Shown: positions 3,277 through 6,428 of the stretch, one piece after another
Numbering within the stretch: position 1 is the first letter of the stretch
How the letters are laid out: each line of letters starts with the position of its first letter
NCBI GenBank assembly: GCA_030628785.1
Contig: DAOVQI010000199.1
Coordinates: 1-6,428, forward strand
Origin: Bacteroidota bacterium
GTDB taxonomy: Bacteria > Bacteroidota > Bacteroidia > Bacteroidales > VadinHA17
Direction of reading: 5' to 3'
DNA: 6,428 bases
Position numbers and translations under genes: made by a program
The notes under the pieces: generated by a model
Databases searched by the model: none
The model's input: only the letters and a program-made list of their open reading frames with translations
Told to the model about the DNA's origin: nothing

Positions 3277-6087
3277 TTATTCCAACTTTGGTTTAAGGTA
3301 TTTCCCGGTGTACGATGTCTTGCATTTTACCAGGTTTTCCGGAATACCCTCGAATATAATATATCCACCTTTTTCACCACCCTCCGGACCAAGGTCAATT
3401 ACCCAATCAGCAGATTTAATGATCTCCGGGTTGTGTTCAATGATTATTATGGAATGGCCTTTCTCGATAAGGGCATCAAATGCATCGAGAAGTTTTCGTA
3501 TATCATGAAAATGTAAACCCGTGGTTGGCTCATCGAAGATGAATAATTTTGGCTGACCGGTATTTTCTTTACTTAGAAACGAAGCTAATTTTACCCGCTG
3601 GCTTTCACCACCACTTAACGTACTGGATGATTGCCCTAGTTTTATATATCCAAGACCGACATTGGCAAGAGGCTGTAATCGTTCGACTATCTTTTTCTCA
3701 TTGCTTCCCCTGCCTGTATTAAAAAGATCAAGTGCTTCATTAACTGTTAATTCAAGAATATCGAAAATATTTTTACCATTATATTTTACCTCAAGAGTCT
3801 CTTGTTTAAATCTTTTACCATTGCAGCTTTCACAAATTAATTCAACATCTGCCATAAATTGCATTTCAACTTTAATGATGCCCTCTCCCAAACATTCTTC
3901 ACATCTGCCACCATCTATATTGAAAGAAAAATGTCCCGGTTTAAATCCGTTAAGTTTTGATAAAGGCAAACCGGCAAATAATCTTCTTATTTCATCAAAT
4001 GCTTTAATATACGTAACGGGATTTGATCTGCTGGATTTCCCGATCGGATTTTGATTAACAAATTCTACATTAGTAATCATTTCGAGATTGCCTTCCAGAA
4101 TATCGAATTGCCCGGTTTGCTTACCATAACCATTAAATCGTTTATTCAGGGCTGGAAACAGAATATCGCCGATTAAGGAAGACTTCCCTGAGCCGCTTAC
4201 GCCGGTAATAACGGTTAAAGTATTTAAAGGGATTATAACATCAATCCCTTTTAGATTATGTTCACGAGCTCCCTTAATTTCGATATAATTTGTCCATTTT
4301 CTTCTGATTTTAGGCACCGGAATGGATTTTTCACCCAGCAAGTATAATGAAGTTAAACTTCGTTTGTTTTTTTTCAACTTGCTGAATGGCCCCTGAAATA
4401 TTATTTCTCCACCCAGACGACCTGCATACGGGCCAATATCTATCAACTCATCGGCTGACTTTATGATCTTTTCATCGTGCTCTACAACTAAAACAGTATT
4501 CCCCAATTTTTGTAAATCCTTTAAAACCTTTATCAGAAGGGAAGTGTCTCTGGGATGTAAACCAATACTTGGCTCATCAAGAATGTAAATCGATCCTACC
4601 AAACTGCTTCCCAACGAAGTTGCAAGATTGATCCTTTGCGATTCGCCACCTGACAGGCTGGAAGATAGACGATTAAGTGTCAGATAACTTAATCCTACAT
4701 TGATCAGAAATTCTAATCGGTTTTTAATTTCAGTTAGCAATCGCTTTGAAACGGTCTGGTCGTACTCATCAATCGTTAAATTATTAAAGAATTGATAAAG
4801 TTTATCGATGGGTAGTTGCACCAGATACTGAATGGATTTCCCCCCAATTTTAACATAAGCGACTTCTTTTTTCAGCCTTGTCCCTTTGCATTCCGGACAA
4901 ACCGTTTTACCCCGGTAGCGTGATATCATTACCCTGTACTGGATTTTGTATTTTTTCTTTTCCAGATAGTCGAAAAAGGTATTTAATCCTTTGAAATATT
5001 GATTCCCTGTCCATAACAGAAGTTTATGATTTTCAGTTAATTCATAAAAGGGTTTGTGTACCGGAAAGTTGAACTTATCCGCATTGTAGATTAATCGTTC
5101 TTTCCATTTACTCATTTTTTCACCTTTCCAGCAAACGATAGCATCTTCGTAAATCGAAAGACTTTTGTTGGGTATTACAAGACTTTCATCAATCCCGATG
5201 ATTTTTCCATAACCTTCACAAGTGGGGCAAGCTCCGACCGGGTTGTTGAAACTGAACATAAAAGAGGTCGGTTCTTCAAATTCGATACCATCGGCTTCAA
5301 ACTTATTGGAAAAGTTCTCAATAACAGTTATATCTTCCTTATAAACTTTTACTGAACAATATCCCTTCCCAACGTTAAAAGCAGTTTGAACCGAATCGGC
5401 GAACCGGCTCAGTGAATCCTTATCCCTTTTAATAACAATCCGGTCAATAACAACCTTTATTTCAGTTAATTCTTCAACCAATTCAGGATTTTCAAGCACA
5501 TTACTGCTCTTTTTTATTTCATCATTTATCTCAACCCTGGTTATTCCTTGTTTCAATAAGAACCTGAGATGATCGGGAATTGTGCAATCCTTATGAGCTT
5601 TCAGAGGAGCAGTTAAAATTCCCAGGGTATTTTCTTCAAACCTGCCCAGAAAGGTCACAACATCAGATACACTATGTCTTTTTACAACTTTATTGGATAT
5701 AGGTGAGTAAGTTTTACCAGTACGGGCAAAAAGCAATTTTAAAAATTCATAAATCTCAGTTGAGGTCCCGACAGTTGATCGCGGATTTCTTGAATTTACT
5801 TTTTGTTCAATGGCTATGGCAGGCGGAATTCCTTTAATATAATCAACTTCCGGTTTGTGCATCCGCCCAAGGAACTGTCGTGCATAAGAAGATAAACTTT
5901 CAACGTACCGCCGTTGTCCTTCAGCATATATCGTATCAAATGCAAGGGAAGATTTACCTGATCCTGATAAGCCCGTGATTACAATAAGTTTATCCCGGGG
6001 TATCTCAATATCGATATTCTTTAAATTATGAACCCGCGCTCCCTTAATCTGAATGTTTTGTTTTTCTTTGGCCGGAATCCCTGGCAT
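3277..6087 (-). CDS. uvrA: UvrABC system protein A (excinuclease ABC subunit A)
   Basis: UvrA is the DNA-damage sensor of nucleotide excision repair. As a dimer it recognises distorted DNA and loads UvrB. The product has 936 residues, normal length, with two ABC ATPase halves. Half I has Walker A GLSGSGKSS (39-47), signature LSGGESQ (478-484), Walker B YILDEPS (501-507) and switch H537. Half II has Walker A GVSGSGKSS (629-637), signature LSGGESQ (824-830), Walker B FIFDEPT (849-855) and switch H885. The C-terminal zinc finger is intact: C729, C732, C752, C755. In contrast, CPxH of the first site is replaced by S128-P-I-S131, and the CPxC before C287/C290 is replaced by FEADG (263-267); C397/C400 remain. 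This reduced pattern matches my memory of Bacteroides UvrA, so it is probably normal for the phylum, not decay. The start ATG is followed by MPGIPAKEKQ and then the conserved NIQIKGARVHNLKNIDIEIP. No SOS box or clear promoter was found upstream. Confidence 0.97.
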   Translation of the reverse strand: MPGIPAKEKQNIQIKGARVHNLKNIDIEIPRDKLIVITGLSGSGKSSLAFDTIYAEGQRRYVESLSSYARQFLGRMHKPEVDYIKGIPPAIAIEQKVNSRNPRSTVGTSTEIYEFLKLLFARTGKTYSPISNKVVKRHSVSDVVTFLGRFEENTLGILTAPLKAHKDCTIPDHLRFLLKQGITRVEINDEIKKSSNVLENPELVEELTEIKVVIDRIVIKRDKDSLSRFADSVQTAFNVGKGYCSVKVYKEDITVIENFSNKFEADGIEFEEPTSFMFSFNNPVGACPTCEGYGKIIGIDESLVIPNKSLSIYEDAIVCWKGEKMSKWKERLIYNADKFNFPVHKPFYELTENHKLLLWTGNQYFKGLNTFFDYLEKKKYKIQYRVMISRYRGKTVCPECKGTRLKKEVAYVKIGGKSIQYLVQLPIDKLYQFFNNLTIDEYDQTVSKRLLTEIKNRLEFLINVGLSYLTLNRLSSSLSGGESQRINLATSLGSSLVGSIYILDEPSIGLHPRDTSLLIKVLKDLQKLGNTVLVVEHDEKIIKSADELIDIGPYAGRLGGEIIFQGPFSKLKKNKRSLTSLYLLGEKSIPVPKIRRKWTNYIEIKGAREHNLKGIDVIIPLNTLTVITGVSGSGKSSLIGDILFPALNKRFNGYGKQTGQFDILEGNLEMITNVEFVNQNPIGKSSRSNPVTYIKAFDEIRRLFAGLPLSKLNGFKPGHFSFNIDGGRCEECLGEGIIKVEMQFMADVELICESCNGKRFKQETLEVKYNGKNIFDILELTVNEALDLFNTGRGSNEKKIVERLQPLANVGLGYIKLGQSSSTLSGGESQRVKLASFLSKENTGQPKLFIFDEPTTGLHFHDIRKLLDAFDALIEKGHSIIIIEHNPEIIKSADWVIDLGPEGGEKGGYIIFEGIPENLVKCKTSYTGKYLKPKLE

Positions 6088-6107
6088 AAAAATTGTAATT
6101 TAGTCTT

Positions 6108-6119
6108 AAAAGTACTTTT
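6108..6119. promoter_or_regulatory. uvrA: 12-bp palindrome upstream of uvrA
   Basis: AAAAGTACTTTT is a perfect palindrome ending 20 bp before the uvrA start codon. It could be an operator, but the DNA around it is very AT-rich and related half-sequences (AAAAGTAATATTTT, 6131-6144) lie nearby, so chance is likely. No known Bacteroidota LexA-type site was recognised. Confidence 0.2.
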
Positions 6120-6226
6120 TAGTAAAAATTAAAAGTAATATTTTTTGAATTAACATTTTTTTTAGGTTACTTGCATATACTATTATAGTCATTTGGGATA
6201 TTGATTGTAATTTGTGTTAATTAATC

Positions 6227-6266
6227 GTCTCTTTGAGGGACAAATCAAAGCCACCTTCTAAGAAGG
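6227..6266. repeat. Two small hairpins in the uvrA/sigma divergent gap
   Basis: GTCTCT-TTG-AGGGAC (6227-6241) has a 6-bp stem with one G-T pair. CCTTCT-A-AGAAGG (6254-6266) is a 13-bp odd palindrome followed by GGGATATTTTC. The second resembles the CCCCCTT...AAGGGGG relics frequent between Bacteroidota genes. Neither follows a gene end, so terminator function is not expected. The remainder of 6088-6347 shows nothing else I can support. Confidence 0.4.
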
Positions 6267-6318
6267 GGGATATTTTCTAACCTTAATATACGGAGGACTG
6301 CTATCGGGGAAATTCTAC

Positions 6319-6350
6319 TTTCTTATTAACCATAATAAAAAGTAGTTTTG
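6319..6350 (+). promoter_or_regulatory. Bacteroidota-type promoter match at the sigma gene start
   Basis: TTTC (6319-6322), 20 bp, then TAGTTTTG (6343-6350): the -7 part matches TAnnTTTG perfectly and the -33 part matches TTTG at three of four bases. It overlaps the only in-frame start codon (TTG, 6348-6350) of the sigma-factor frame. If both were real, transcription would start inside the coding sequence, so at most one of the two calls is right. Confidence 0.3.
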
Positions 6351-6428
6351 AAACTTGCAAAATTATCGGATTGTGAGCTTGTAAACAAGTTCGTTTCCGG
6401 CAGTCAGTCTTGTATTGAGGTTTTAATT
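6348..6428 (+). CDS. ECF-like sigma-70 factor, N-terminal fragment (cut by window end)
   Basis: The last 27 codons form an open frame that includes LSDCELVNKF and SGSQSCIEVLI. This is the usual opening of Bacteroidota sigma-70/ECF proteins (LSDxELVxxYxxGxxxAxExLI, leading into region 2.1). Such factors bind core RNA polymerase and direct it to selected promoters. The frame is closed upstream by TAA (6336-6338); between it and the motif there is no ATG or GTG, so the only start is TTG at 6348, giving MKLAKLSD. The usual alternating Ala/Phe in the GxxxAFE stretch is here CIE. Region 2.2-4 lie outside the window. It is divergent from uvrA, 260 bp apart. The family assignment rests on about 22 residues. 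Confidence 0.68.
   Translation, partial: MKLAKLSDCELVNKFVSGSQSCIEVLI

Noticed and set aside
3662..4054. 130-codon frame on + strand
   Set aside because: Lies wholly antisense inside uvrA, whose conserved motifs account for the region; the same holds for the frame at 3308-3508.
6363..6422. Protein-like - strand frame ending in NELVYKLTIR
   Set aside because: It has no start codon, is closed by TAA at 6423-6425 on its upstream side, and is antisense to the better-supported sigma-factor frame.

Overview
The window looks like chromosomal DNA of a member of the Bacteroidota, probably Bacteroidales or a relative. The evidence is: AT-rich DNA with A-rich, Shine-Dalgarno-poor starts; matches to the Bacteroidota -7 promoter element TAnnTTTG; a UvrA of the zinc-reduced type I associate with this phylum; a lipoprotein and small secreted protein pair and a small beta-barrel of types common there; and short palindromic dispersed repeats in almost every intergenic gap. 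I cannot name a genus. No rRNA, tRNA or CRISPR array was seen.

Layout. Positions 1-264 are non-coding and hold a possible scrap of an HUH (Y1/RAYT-type) transposase at the left edge, then two palindromes that share the core CCGATGG. Methylmalonyl-CoA epimerase (265-672, +) follows and converges on a small outer-membrane beta-barrel gene (771-1208, -). The 98 bp between them is a hairpin-rich repeat that can act as a terminator. A 590-bp divergent region (1209-1798) separates the barrel gene from a two-gene operon (1799-3177, +) encoding a lipoprotein and a small secreted cysteine-containing protein, both of unknown function. This operon converges on uvrA (3277-6087, -). The right edge cuts the start of an ECF-like sigma-70 gene (6348 onward, +), divergent from uvrA.

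The most unusual part is 1399-1605. It has two tandem units of 100 and 99 bp whose ends are nearly identical and whose interiors are mostly different. Three 17-bp palindromes (TACTCGTCAGACCACTA or its near-inverse) lie at the left end, the internal junction and the right end. Each fits the FadR/GntR-type operator pattern TnGTnnnACnA. The array sits about 200 bp from each of two divergent start codons. It could be a multi-site operator, a pair of small non-autonomous elements or a recombinational switch. The sequence alone does not decide.

How the genes relate: the epimerase is central propionate/succinate metabolism and UvrA is nucleotide excision repair. The barrel, lipoprotein and small secreted protein are all cell-envelope proteins around the shared divergent region, so joint control from the palindrome array is possible but unproven.
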